Source: Alphaproteobacteria bacterium
GTDB taxonomy: Bacteria; Pseudomonadota; Alphaproteobacteria; Micavibrionales; Micavibrionaceae
Reading direction: 5' to 3'
Length of the DNA: 64,000 nt
Assembly (NCBI GenBank): GCA_016699735.1
Contig: CP065008.1
Span: forward strand, 2,046,001 to 2,110,000
Shown here: positions 34,436-42,350 of the stretch, one piece after another
Layout of the letters: every line of letters starts with the position of its first letter
How positions within the stretch are numbered: position 1 is the first letter of the stretch
The notes under the pieces: model-generated
Told to the model about the DNA's origin: nothing
Database searches by the model: none
The model's input: the letters and a program-made list of their open reading frames with translations, nothing else
Made by a program: the position numbers and the translations under genes

Positions 34436-34900
34436 ATGCCTTTTTCAGAAAACCCCGCCCGCAAATTCTTCCTTCTTGAAGGCCGCAGCCGCGAAATCGC
34501 CCAACGGGTAGAGCAGGTCGTGGGAAGCCAGGACAAAATGAGTCTCGACGAGTTGAAGGAAGCCAACGACTATCTCGGCCTTTTCACCGGAACGCTGGTC
34601 GGTTTCCACGCACAGGGCACCCGCGTGGATTATTACCCTGTTTGCCCCGCCCTGCACCGTTCACAGCTTGAGCCGGAGAGTTATTATCTGCGCGTCCCCG
34701 TCAGCGACCACAATGGAATGCACGTCACGCCCAAAGATGCGGTGGAAATCACTGCCCCCGAAAAACTGGCCCGTCTGGACTCCCTCTTTGCCGATGGAGC
34801 AGACATGATCTACTGTCACGAACACAGCCAGGCTCCTTTCACCACGGTCCCCCAAGCGTCCGCACCCGCCTCAGATCGGGATGAAGGCCCGCAACTCTAA
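34436..34900 (+). CDS. Hypothetical protein between leuC and leuD
   Basis: 154 residues, unrecognised. N-terminal half is helical and charged (LLEGRSREIAQRVEQVVGSQDKMSLDELKEANDYLG); the middle has YYPVCPALHRSQLEPESYYLRVPVSDHNGMHV, with histidines and one cysteine; the C-terminus is proline/serine-rich. No signal peptide. GGGAGA lies before ATG 34436, and the start is two bases past the leuC stop, so it is translated with leuC. Its presence in a leucine operon does not by itself imply a leucine role. Confidence 0.7.
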   Translation: MPFSENPARKFFLLEGRSREIAQRVEQVVGSQDKMSLDELKEANDYLGLFTGTLVGFHAQGTRVDYYPVCPALHRSQLEPESYYLRVPVSDHNGMHVTPKDAVEITAPEKLARLDSLFADGADMIYCHEHSQAPFTTVPQASAPASDRDEGPQL

Positions 34901-34968
34901 ACTCCTCATTGATCGGCAAAGGCCGCCGTCCTATGATCGTGCAGCAAAAACCCGAGGCAGGATTTTAA

Positions 34969-35664
34969 ATGCCCCACACGAGAACAGGATGGCCCGCCGG
35001 TTTTGACTTCGAGCACGACCCGGTCTGCCAGAAATTCTTCAAGCCCTACATCCTCGAACAAATCCAGAAACTCGCCGCTTTCGACGCAAAAAGACCGAAG
35101 GACACCACCTACATTTTTCACGAACACGCCGAGCGCGTGGCACAGGACGTCAAAAAAACCTGCCTGCATCTCCATCTCGGCGATGCCGTGGCGAATAATA
35201 TGTACTGGGCCGTCCTGCTCCATGATATCGGCAAGATGCAGTTGCCCGTCGAAATCTGGGACAAAACCGAAAAACCCTCCGAACAGATGAAGGCCTTCCG
35301 CCGCACCCATACGCGCCTGGGCGCGGAGAGCTTCGCCCGCCACTTCAAGAATGTCGAACACCCCTTCAAGGATCTGGCGCTGGAAATCATAAAAAACCAC
35401 CACGAGCAGATGGACGGTGAGGGGCCGGAAAAACTGCCCGCCGAAGCCCTCTCGCCCCCCGTCCGGCTGGCCACGATCGTGGAGGCGTTCGACGGCTGGT
35501 CCATCCCCCGCCCCCATTTTGGCGAGCGGGACGTCAAGCCTCCGGCAGTCCTTAAGCGCATGAAAAAAGAAAAAATGCAGATGTTCGACCCCGATCTGTT
35601 TGAATCATTTGCAGAAATGAAGCACGCCGAGTATAAAAAAACCTCCAGAAAACGTAAGAAATAA
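34969..35664 (+). CDS. HD-domain protein (HD-GYP-like, GYP motif degenerate)
   Basis: 231 residues. Metal-binding HD core: H51/H53 in IFHEHAERV, H85-D86 in LLHDIGKM, H114 in RRTHTRLGAESF, and H144-H145 in NHHEQMDGEGPEKL, with a following DGWS. In true HD-GYP cyclic-di-GMP phosphodiesterases the last motif is HHExxDGxGYP; here the tyrosine-proline part reads GPEKL, so c-di-GMP activity is uncertain. A basic tail ends KKTSRKRKK. It lies between the unknown 34436 gene and leuD, all on the same strand with short gaps. Confidence 0.82.
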   Translation: MPHTRTGWPAGFDFEHDPVCQKFFKPYILEQIQKLAAFDAKRPKDTTYIFHEHAERVAQDVKKTCLHLHLGDAVANNMYWAVLLHDIGKMQLPVEIWDKTEKPSEQMKAFRRTHTRLGAESFARHFKNVEHPFKDLALEIIKNHHEQMDGEGPEKLPAEALSPPVRLATIVEAFDGWSIPRPHFGERDVKPPAVLKRMKKEKMQMFDPDLFESFAEMKHAEYKKTSRKRKK

Positions 35665-35679
35665 GGACGAGGAACGGCG

Positions 35680-36285
35680 ATGCAGCCCTTCACCAAACTC
35701 AACGGCACAGCCGCGCCGCTGGATATGATCAATATCGACACCGATATCATCATCCCCAAGCAGTTCCTGAAAACTGTGAAGCGGACGGGTCTGGGCGTCA
35801 GCGCCTTCTACAACCTGCGTTATGACGATCAAGGGAAGGAAAACCCTGACTTTGTCCTGAACAAGCCCGAATACAGGAACGCGGAAATACTGATCACCGG
35901 GGACAATTTCGGCTGCGGCTCCTCCCGCGAACACGCGCCCTGGGCTATTCTGGACATGGGCATCCGCTGCATCATCGCTCCCGGCTTCGCCGATATCTTC
36001 TACAACAACAGCTTCAAGAACGGCATCCTGCCCATTATCCTGCCGCAGGAGCAGGTGGACCAGCTGATGCAGGAAGCCAAGGATCACCCCGAAGTCAAAC
36101 TCGAAATCGACCTCGAAAAACAGACGGTCACCCGCGGCAACAAATTCTCCTTCAGCTTCGAGATCGACCCGTTCCGCAAGCGTTGCCTGCTGAACGGGCT
36201 GGACGATATCGGCCTGACGATGGAAAAAAATAAAAAAATCGACGGCTTTGAGCAAAAGCGCTCTGCCGAAAAACCGTGGCTTTAA
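35680..36285 (+). CDS. leuD: 3-isopropylmalate dehydratase small subunit
   Basis: 201-residue swivelling-domain partner of LeuC. Marks: NIDTDIIIPKQFLKTVKRTGLG near residue 25, GDNFGCGSSREHAPWAILDMGIRCIIAPGFADIFYNN split over the substrate loop, and FEIDPFRKRCLLNGLDDIGLTM. ATG 35680 follows AAGGACGAGG. Normal length. It comes after two non-leucine genes, and leuB follows 13 bases downstream. Confidence 0.97.
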   Translation: MQPFTKLNGTAAPLDMINIDTDIIIPKQFLKTVKRTGLGVSAFYNLRYDDQGKENPDFVLNKPEYRNAEILITGDNFGCGSSREHAPWAILDMGIRCIIAPGFADIFYNNSFKNGILPIILPQEQVDQLMQEAKDHPEVKLEIDLEKQTVTRGNKFSFSFEIDPFRKRCLLNGLDDIGLTMEKNKKIDGFEQKRSAEKPWL

Positions 36286-36298
36286 GGAAACAAAAACC

Positions 36299-37408
36299 AT
36301 GACATTCAAACTCCACATCCTCCCCGGCGACGGCATCGGCCCCGAAGTGATGGCCGAGGTCGAAAAACTCGTCAAATGGCTAAACGCAAAAACGGATATA
36401 AAAATCAAAACCTCCCAAGGTCTCGTCGGCGGTGCCTCCATCGACGCGCACGGCAAACCGCTGACCAACGAAACGCTCGACGAATGTAAAAAATCCGATG
36501 CCGTCCTGCTCGGCGCGGTCGGCGGCCCGAAATGGGACAAGGTGGACTTCGCCATCCGCCCCGAAGCCGGCCTCCTTGGCCTCCGCAAAGAACTAAACCT
36601 CTTCGCCAATCTGCGCCCCGCCCTCGTTTTTGACGCACTCATCGACGCCTCGACCCTCAAGCCCGAGATCGTGCGCGGACTGGATATCCTCATCGTCCGT
36701 GAACTCACCGGCGGGGTCTATTTCGGCGAACCCAGAGGCATCGAAGACCTCGGCAACGGCAAGCGCCGGGGCGTGAACACGCAAGTCTACACGACCGACG
36801 AGATCCTCCGCGTCGGCCGCGTGGCCTTTGAACTCGCCCGCAAACGCCGGAACAAGGTCACCTCCTGCGAAAAGGCCAACGTCATGGAATCCGGCAAACT
36901 CTGGCGCGAGGAAATCACCAAGCTCCACGCCGCCGAATTCAAGGACGTAGAACTGGAGCATATGTACGCCGACAACTGCGCGATGCAGCTTCTGCGCCGC
37001 CCCTCGCAATTCGATGTGATCGTCACCGACAACCTCTTCGGCGATATCCTCTCCGACGAGGCCGCCATGCTCACCGGCTCGCTGGGGATGCTCCCCTCCG
37101 CGTCACTGGGCGTAAAAGGCTCCACCGCCCTCTACGAGCCCGTCCACGGCTCCGCCCCCGATATCGCGGGTCAGGGCAAAGCTAACCCTCTGGCCACAAT
37201 CCTCAGCTTCGCCATGTGCCTGCGCTATTCGTTTAACCGCGGCGATCTGGCGGAAACCATAGAATCCGCCGTCCAGCACATCCTGAACGCCGGAATCCGC
37301 ACCCCCGATATCATGGCCCCCGGCTGCAGGGAGGCCTCGACAGCGGGAATGGGAGATGCTTTAATAGCGCAACTCGATAAATCGGTCGCATTAAAGGGTG
37401 TTGCATGA
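36299..37408 (+). CDS. leuB: 3-isopropylmalate dehydrogenase
   Basis: 369-residue NAD-dependent decarboxylating dehydrogenase of leucine synthesis. It begins MTFKLHILPGDGIGPEVM; further marks are LLGAVGGPKWD, LRKELNLFANLRP, VRELTGGVYFGEPRG, the metal-binding NLFGDILSDEAAMLTGSLGMLPSASL, and the NAD motif YEPVHGSAPDIAGQGKANPLATI. ATG 36299 (AAGGAA upstream) is preferred over an upstream in-frame start that would overlap leuD. Its stop overlaps the nfeD start (ATGA). Confidence 0.98.
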   Translation: MTFKLHILPGDGIGPEVMAEVEKLVKWLNAKTDIKIKTSQGLVGGASIDAHGKPLTNETLDECKKSDAVLLGAVGGPKWDKVDFAIRPEAGLLGLRKELNLFANLRPALVFDALIDASTLKPEIVRGLDILIVRELTGGVYFGEPRGIEDLGNGKRRGVNTQVYTTDEILRVGRVAFELARKRRNKVTSCEKANVMESGKLWREEITKLHAAEFKDVELEHMYADNCAMQLLRRPSQFDVIVTDNLFGDILSDEAAMLTGSLGMLPSASLGVKGSTALYEPVHGSAPDIAGQGKANPLATILSFAMCLRYSFNRGDLAETIESAVQHILNAGIRTPDIMAPGCREASTAGMGDALIAQLDKSVALKGVA

Positions 37409-37890
37409 TTACGGTCATACTCGCGCTCCACTTTATGGGCTTCGTTTCAATGGAAACGACGGTGACCTTTCTGTATGTCATCGGCATCGCCATGATCGTC
37501 GCCGAAATCGGCGTGGTCTCTTTTGGCCTGCTGGCCTTTAACGGCCTTGTCGCCCTCTTTGCGGCCTACAGCCTTCAGGTTGGCGAAGTTCTGCTCTTCG
37601 GGATCCCTGTAGACTGGAACATCGTCTTCGGCATCGGCTTTGTGGAATTTGCCTGTATCGTCAGCGGTATCGCCATACACATCTGGCTCCGCAACCTGAA
37701 AACGGACACCGGCACCGAAGGTATGATCGGCGCAAAAGCCGTCATCCTCGAATGGACCGGCAAAAGGGGAAAAGTTCGCGTGGAAGGGGAAATCTGGAAA
37801 GCCTCCTCCTCCCATCGTCTGGACCTCGCGCCCAATGACGAAGTCACGATCGAAGCCGTTGAAAAACTGCAACTGATCGTCAGAGCATAG
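37405..37890 (+). CDS. nfeD: NfeD-family membrane protein (slipin partner)
   Basis: 161 residues: three hydrophobic helices in the first 95 (VTFLYVIGIAMIVAEIGVVSFGLLAFNGLVALFA and a third near 75-93), then a C-terminal OB-fold NfeD domain (GMIGAKAVILEWTGKRGKVRVEGEIWKASS ... VTIEAVEKLQLIVRA). This short form lacks the protease domain of long NfeD. NfeD and slipin genes are nearly always paired, as here. It overlaps leuB by four bases, tying membrane-domain genes to the leucine run. Confidence 0.92.
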   Translation: MITVILALHFMGFVSMETTVTFLYVIGIAMIVAEIGVVSFGLLAFNGLVALFAAYSLQVGEVLLFGIPVDWNIVFGIGFVEFACIVSGIAIHIWLRNLKTDTGTEGMIGAKAVILEWTGKRGKVRVEGEIWKASSSHRLDLAPNDEVTIEAVEKLQLIVRA

Positions 37891-37932
37891 AAAATTTTTT
37901 TGACTTAATTTTATTGATAAGGAGCCCGCCCA

Positions 37933-38694
37933 ATGACCTTTCTAGCCCCCGTCCTGGTGGTGATCATCATTCTGCTGATCGCCTCCATCCGCATCGTTCA
38001 GGAATATGAGCGCGGCGTGATCTATACGCTCGGCCGCTTCACCAGCACCCGCGGCCCCGGTGTGCAGATCATCGTCCCCGGCTTCCAACGTGTCCTTCTG
38101 GTCGATATGCGGATCAGAACCGAAGACATCCCCTCGCAGGACATCATCTCCCGCGACAACGTCTCGGTAAAGGTCAACGCCGTGGTATACTTCCGTGTGG
38201 TCGATCCCGGGTACGCCATCAACAAGGTCGAGGATTTCCAGATCGCCACCAGCCAGCTCGCGCAGACCACCCTGCGCTCGGTCCTCGGCAAACATGACCT
38301 CGATGATATGCTCGGCAAGCGCGACCAGTTGAACAAGGACATTCAGGAAATTCTCGATCATCAGACGGAGGGCTGGGGAATCAAGATCACGAACGTCGAA
38401 ATCAAGAACGTCGATATCGACCCCACCATGATCCGCGCCATCGCCAAACAGGCCGAGGCCGAACGGGAACGCCGCGCCAAGATCATCAACGCCGAAGGGG
38501 AACTGCAAGCCGCCAAACAACTCGACGAGGCCGCGACCATCCTCGCCCAGCGCCCCGAAACCATGCAACTCCGCTACCTCGGGACCATGAGCGAATTCAC
38601 GAACGCCAAGGGCAACACGATTGTTCTTCCCATTCCGCTCGATATGCTCGGCAGCCTGAAATCGATAGCCAATGCGGTAAAGCCAAAAACCTGA
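37933..38694 (+). CDS. Slipin/stomatin-like SPFH membrane protein
   Basis: 253-residue band-7 protein. One N-terminal membrane segment (LAPVLVVIIILLIASIRIV) leads into the SPFH domain: VQEYERGVIYTLGRFTSTRGPGVQIIVPGFQRVLLVDMR, VNAVVYFRVVDPGYAINKVEDF, then LGKHDLDDMLGKRDQLNKDIQ and a charged helical stretch (AEAERERRAKIINAEGELQAAKQL). Such proteins form membrane microdomain scaffolds with NfeD. It is the last gene of this run, followed by a terminator. Confidence 0.95.
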   Translation: MTFLAPVLVVIIILLIASIRIVQEYERGVIYTLGRFTSTRGPGVQIIVPGFQRVLLVDMRIRTEDIPSQDIISRDNVSVKVNAVVYFRVVDPGYAINKVEDFQIATSQLAQTTLRSVLGKHDLDDMLGKRDQLNKDIQEILDHQTEGWGIKITNVEIKNVDIDPTMIRAIAKQAEAERERRAKIINAEGELQAAKQLDEAATILAQRPETMQLRYLGTMSEFTNAKGNTIVLPIPLDMLGSLKSIANAVKPKT

Positions 38695-38713
38695 ACGAAG
38701 TAAGCAGAACAAA

Positions 38714-38741
38714 AAAAGAGCCTGGCAAGCCAGGCTCTTTG
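38714..38741. terminator. Bidirectional terminator between slipin and pilin genes
   Basis: AAAGAGCCTGGC and GCCAGGCTCTTT form a perfect twelve-base-pair stem around AA, with T-rich sequence after it and A-rich before it. It separates the plus-strand slipin gene and the minus-strand pilin gene and can serve both. Confidence 0.92.
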
Positions 38742-38772
38742 TGTTTTCTGTATCTCAAGTCTAAGTCAAGAA

Positions 38773-39498
38773 TTAACCCTGGATCCGGACAGCAAGGTTG
38801 CAAAGCTGGTCCTGGTCGTCTTCGTTGTAGTTGTTCGTATCGCGGCAGTTCGCCGTGGTTTCGGAAACAACTGCACCGGAGTTAGAACGACCATCGTCCA
38901 TCTTGCGGTCAATCCGTGCGGCTTGCGATGCAGTCAGGATGCCCGTACCGTTAGCAGCGTCAGCAAGCTGACCGGTCAAAACGATATAGTGTCCCGGACG
39001 CATTTCAGTCGCCGTAAAGTTCGTTACCCCTGTGCTGGAGTGGCCGACCATGTAGCCACCACCGATCTCGGCAGTTGGAATAGCGGCTCCGAATTGAAGC
39101 GTGGCAGCGCCGTCAAAGCCGGTGACCAAGTCAGTCACACGCATATGGTTAAAGAAAAAAGCACCCTCGTCGGCCAAAGTAGGAGCGGCGCCAACGTTCA
39201 CATCGATACGGGCATCCCCGTCGCCGTTGTTACAAGGGTTGGCCGCACAGTTAACCAAGCGGGTCGAAGCGTTCGCCATATCGCCGGGGAAAGCATCATA
39301 CTGGTCCCGGAACGTGGAAGCGGCAGCCTCGATCCCCTTCATCTGGGCAACGGTAGCAGTCACCTGGGCGTTAGAGATCATTTCCTGCCCTTTCAGGATT
39401 CCCCCGATCAGCAGTCCAATAATAATCATAACAACCGCCAGTTCGACGAGCGTAAAGCCCTTTTCGCTCTGGACGGATTCGTGCATGTAAGTTTTCAT
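38773..39498 (-). CDS. Type IV pilin-like protein (prepilin)
   Basis: 241 residues. The class III signal MKTYMHESVQSEKG ends with glycine before FTLVELAVVMIIIGLLIGGILKGQEM, so cleavage after residue 14 leaves F+1 and E+5, as in type IV pilins and pseudopilins. The mature part has four cysteines, two of them close together in NCAANPCNN and one in the C-terminal CRDT/QLCNL region (possible disulfide loop). ATG 39498 follows AGGAGA with about nine-base spacing. It is the only prepilin seen in the locus and lies at its far end, next to the tethered regulator; it is the candidate major pilin. Confidence 0.9.
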   Translation of the reverse strand: MKTYMHESVQSEKGFTLVELAVVMIIIGLLIGGILKGQEMISNAQVTATVAQMKGIEAAASTFRDQYDAFPGDMANASTRLVNCAANPCNNGDGDARIDVNVGAAPTLADEGAFFFNHMRVTDLVTGFDGAATLQFGAAIPTAEIGGGYMVGHSSTGVTNFTATEMRPGHYIVLTGQLADAANGTGILTASQAARIDRKMDDGRSNSGAVVSETTANCRDTNNYNEDDQDQLCNLAVRIQG

Positions 39499-39577
39499 CA
39501 CTCTAGTCTCCTAAGTCGTGTAAAAGATGTAAATTTCTGTTTGAGATAAAGAAGAACGTGCCGAGCGGCACCACCGA

Positions 39578-39607
39578 ATCATACACGGTCTTCCCCTATT
39601 CAAACAA
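39578..39607 (-). promoter_or_regulatory. Possible sigma-70 promoter for the pilin gene
   Basis: On the minus strand TTGTTT (39602-39607) and TATGAT (39578-39583) are 18 bases apart, leaving a leader of about 70 bases before ATG 39498. The leader begins with a GTGCC-GCTC-GGCAC hairpin (39558-39571). Candidate only. Confidence 0.4.
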
Positions 39608-39734
39608 GTCCCAATATCGTTAGCATTGCGGAAATCGTTAAAGAAAAGCTTAAAAAATCAGGCAAAAATTCTCATAAAAACAAAATGATAAGTCAGATAA
39701 GCGCAGGAAAACAAAAGAGCCATTTTTTTAAGAT

Positions 39735-40799
39735 TCACTTAATCATGTTTTTTCGGTACTCGCTAGGGCTGATCCCCGCCAACTCCTTGAAAACCCTGTT
39801 AAAAGAGGGCAATGAGTTAAACCCGACCTCCTCGGCGACAGTTTTGATGTTTGCCTCAGTTTCAAGCAATAATCGCTTGGCATCATCGATCCGACGCTCG
39901 TTCAAAAGCTGAGGAAAGGATTTATTGAAAAATTGCCCGATAATTCGCGTGACTGTGGCCTCCGAAACCCCAAGTTCCTGCGCCAAATCGGACCGGGAGT
40001 AAGTGGCCTCGTGGTAAATTTTCTCTAACTCCAACAATTTGGCTATTTTATCAGCAAGCATCTGATCTTCAGAGGTAAGGCTTTCTTCTTTTTTCTTTGT
40101 AGAACTGACAAGAAGCGCCTGAGGATAAATACGGAAAAGGCTGGTTGTTACGAGATAAATGAATGAAAGCCCAATCAGGGTACGCACAACTGTGGTTTCT
40201 CTGGCTAAACCCTCTCCGGCGATATTCAGGCTTAAGGCGGCAAGAAGGAAAATATTCATAAAAATGATCGATAAAATAACCCAATAACGCTCCTTTCCGG
40301 CCTTTTGCTTCTGAAGTTCAGAAAAAATATCCCGGTGCAGCCAGACCATAAGCAAACTGGCCGCACCGGCTACAAGCCCTGTAACATCCAGCCAGTCCCA
40401 TAGCACGAAGCACTCAAGAAAAACCTCGCAGTCTTTGGCTTGACTGGCCATAAACAATGAAAAAAACATCGCTGCCGGGACAAAAAGCAGAACAGCGTAG
40501 TCCGCAAGAGAAGGCATTTGGGTCGTCTGCGCCACCTGAATGATGACCAGCACACTCAGGGGCGGCCCCAGGAACCACGCACACCAGCGGATAAGATCAT
40601 AATAAGGCGTAATTTCTCCAATGTATGACGCACCGAAATCCAGAAAAAAACCAACCCCAAGAACCAAAAAATACAGCAGGGGCAAAACAACCCGCGAAAT
40701 GTTTCCCGCCCGGAACAACACATAAACAAGGATATAAACGCACTGAAAAACCCCAATCAGGGACAGCATCTCAGGAATCGTAAAGCGCAACTGATCCAT
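39735..40799 (-). CDS. Membrane-tethered AraC-family regulator
   Basis: 354 residues. The first 230 hold about seven hydrophobic helices (for example LSLIGVFQCVYILVYVLF, VVLPLLYFLVLGVGFFL, YAVLLFVPAAMFFSLFM, LIGLSFIYLVTTSLF). The C-terminus is an AraC-type double helix-turn-helix: SDLAQELGVSEATVTRIIGQFFNKSFPQLLNERRIDDAKRLL and IKTVAEEVGFNSLPSFNRVFKELAGISPSEYRKN. It would sense a membrane or external signal and bind DNA without release. It is adjacent to the pilin gene, so it may control it (inference). Confidence 0.88.
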   Translation of the reverse strand: MDQLRFTIPEMLSLIGVFQCVYILVYVLFRAGNISRVVLPLLYFLVLGVGFFLDFGASYIGEITPYYDLIRWCAWFLGPPLSVLVIIQVAQTTQMPSLADYAVLLFVPAAMFFSLFMASQAKDCEVFLECFVLWDWLDVTGLVAGAASLLMVWLHRDIFSELQKQKAGKERYWVILSIIFMNIFLLAALSLNIAGEGLARETTVVRTLIGLSFIYLVTTSLFRIYPQALLVSSTKKKEESLTSEDQMLADKIAKLLELEKIYHEATYSRSDLAQELGVSEATVTRIIGQFFNKSFPQLLNERRIDDAKRLLLETEANIKTVAEEVGFNSLPSFNRVFKELAGISPSEYRKNMIK

Positions 40800-40831
40800 G
40801 AAAGACAGATTACTCTCAGACCACGTTAATT

Positions 40832-41560
40832 TTAAGGGATATCTTTACAAAGCGGGTTTAAATCAGCCTCTGATTTTTCGAGTATCCGCTCACAGATATA
40901 CCCACGCAGAAAATTGGACTCGTTCGGAGCCAGGTTTTTGGGATCGGTTTTCAGCATCTCCAGAAGCAGGGCATAGGCCGCCTCCTTCTTGCCTTGGGCG
41001 TTCATGATGAACGCGGGCATCTGCCGGGTCCAGTGAGGCATTTTCGGGTTATTGACCGCGGCTAGTTTTTGCGCCAAGCGAAGGGCAAGGTCATTATCGT
41101 TCATTTCAAACCGTGCCAGATAAACAGCATGGGCAAGAAAACGCCACTTCTCACCCTCCGTCCGGCTACCGACGCTCACAAGATAATCCAGAACAGGCTT
41201 GTACTTCTGTGGATCCTGAACCCCGCCAAAATAGAAAGCGGCCAAATAGGGGACATAGTTTGACTGAGGATCAAGAGAATCCTGAAGAAAAAACCATTTC
41301 ACAAGCTCTTCGTAGTTATAGTCGCTGAGCGAGGTCGTCCGCCCGCCCGCATCTCCCATATTCTGAATCATGATCCCTACGGAACGATAGGAAAGCTGCG
41401 GATCACCCAGCCCATAGGCCGAGGCAAACCTTTGCTCGGGTGCAGGAGGAACATTCATCCACTTCGCCTGAACGCCCCGGGCGGAAAACCACAGCCCGAT
41501 ATTCGCAACGAGAGCAAGGAAAAGAAAGATTTTGACCGTATATTCATTCGAAAGGGTCAT
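40832..41560 (-). CDS. Membrane-anchored helical-repeat protein, unknown
   Basis: 242 residues. One N-terminal hydrophobic helix (IFLFLALVANIGLWFS) anchors a periplasmic helical domain whose spacing resembles TPR repeats: a WFFLQDSLDPQSNYVPYLAAFYFG block, WRFLAHAVYLARFEMNDNDLALRLAQKL and a KKEAAYALLLEMLKTDP block. It has no named family that I recognise. It is immediately downstream of the ABC permease gene (ten-base gap) at the end of the pilus operon, so it may be an accessory of that transporter. Confidence 0.72.
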   Translation of the reverse strand: MTLSNEYTVKIFLFLALVANIGLWFSARGVQAKWMNVPPAPEQRFASAYGLGDPQLSYRSVGIMIQNMGDAGGRTTSLSDYNYEELVKWFFLQDSLDPQSNYVPYLAAFYFGGVQDPQKYKPVLDYLVSVGSRTEGEKWRFLAHAVYLARFEMNDNDLALRLAQKLAAVNNPKMPHWTRQMPAFIMNAQGKKEAAYALLLEMLKTDPKNLAPNESNFLRGYICERILEKSEADLNPLCKDIP

Positions 41561-41570
41561 GTTTCAACCC

Positions 41571-42329
41571 CTAAAACTGCCTTTTGAGCAAATCCAGCAA
41601 TCCGGCGAGAGTCACAAGGGCGCAGAACAGCAACCCCTGCAAAAATACAAACCCAAGCCCGATCCCCTCTCCCACGCCGTAAATCAGCCAGGACGTCTGC
41701 CCGAGCAGGTCTAGCCGCGGCGTCACCACCGAAACGAACTGCACGGCCATCGCCATCGGCCCGGTATCGACGATAAGATTCGAGTCGACGATCCCCAACA
41801 ACTGCCCCATCATCCGACCCAGAACATAAAAGGCTAAGGTGGACATCGCCGCGCTGGTCGCACTGGACATATAAAACGAAAAGAACAGAGCCGTGTTGAC
41901 CATGATGATATTCTCAGCCGCAATACTGGCAATCCACAAAACGTGCCCCGAGCCGAACAGATGCGGCCCGACCGCAAAAAGGCACAGACCGATACCAAGA
42001 CTGAGGACCAGCGCAAGAATCGAAAAAGCCAAGGCATAAGAGTAAAGGAACGCCGGACGGCTGATCGGACGCGAAAGCAGGAACTCCACATCCTTCCCGT
42101 CAAAGGACCGTCGGACAAAGAATACGACAAAAAGGACCAGCCCCAGGACACCCGCCATACGCAACCCGCCGGCGGCAAAAACAAGGGCAAAGCGGTCTTT
42201 TTCAATCACCGCCGCCGATCCGACGAACACGGCGAGGCTGCACCCGAGAGCAAGAAGAACCAGAAGGGAAACAACAAGCTTGTCCCGCACTGCTCCCATG
42301 AGAACATATCTGACCAGCGGGAAAGACAT
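41571..42329 (-). CDS. ABC-2-type transporter permease
   Basis: 252 residues with six hydrophobic helices and the layout of ABC-2 permeases (first helix near 20-45, VRRSFDGKDVEFLLSRPISRPAFLYSYALAF as the cytoplasmic coupling region, then four to five more helices). The SRPISR-type sequence is common in ABC-2 permeases that pair with a single ATPase. ATG 42329 follows GAGGGG; a further upstream start at 42350 would run into the secretin gene. The likely ATPase partner is encoded 6.4 kb upstream in the same operon (48740-49471). Confidence 0.75.
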   Translation of the reverse strand: MSFPLVRYVLMGAVRDKLVVSLLVLLALGCSLAVFVGSAAVIEKDRFALVFAAGGLRMAGVLGLVLFVVFFVRRSFDGKDVEFLLSRPISRPAFLYSYALAFSILALVLSLGIGLCLFAVGPHLFGSGHVLWIASIAAENIIMVNTALFFSFYMSSATSAAMSTLAFYVLGRMMGQLLGIVDSNLIVDTGPMAMAVQFVSVVTPRLDLLGQTSWLIYGVGEGIGLGFVFLQGLLFCALVTLAGLLDLLKRQF

Positions 42330-42350
42330 AGGCCTGCCCCTCTGAACCAA

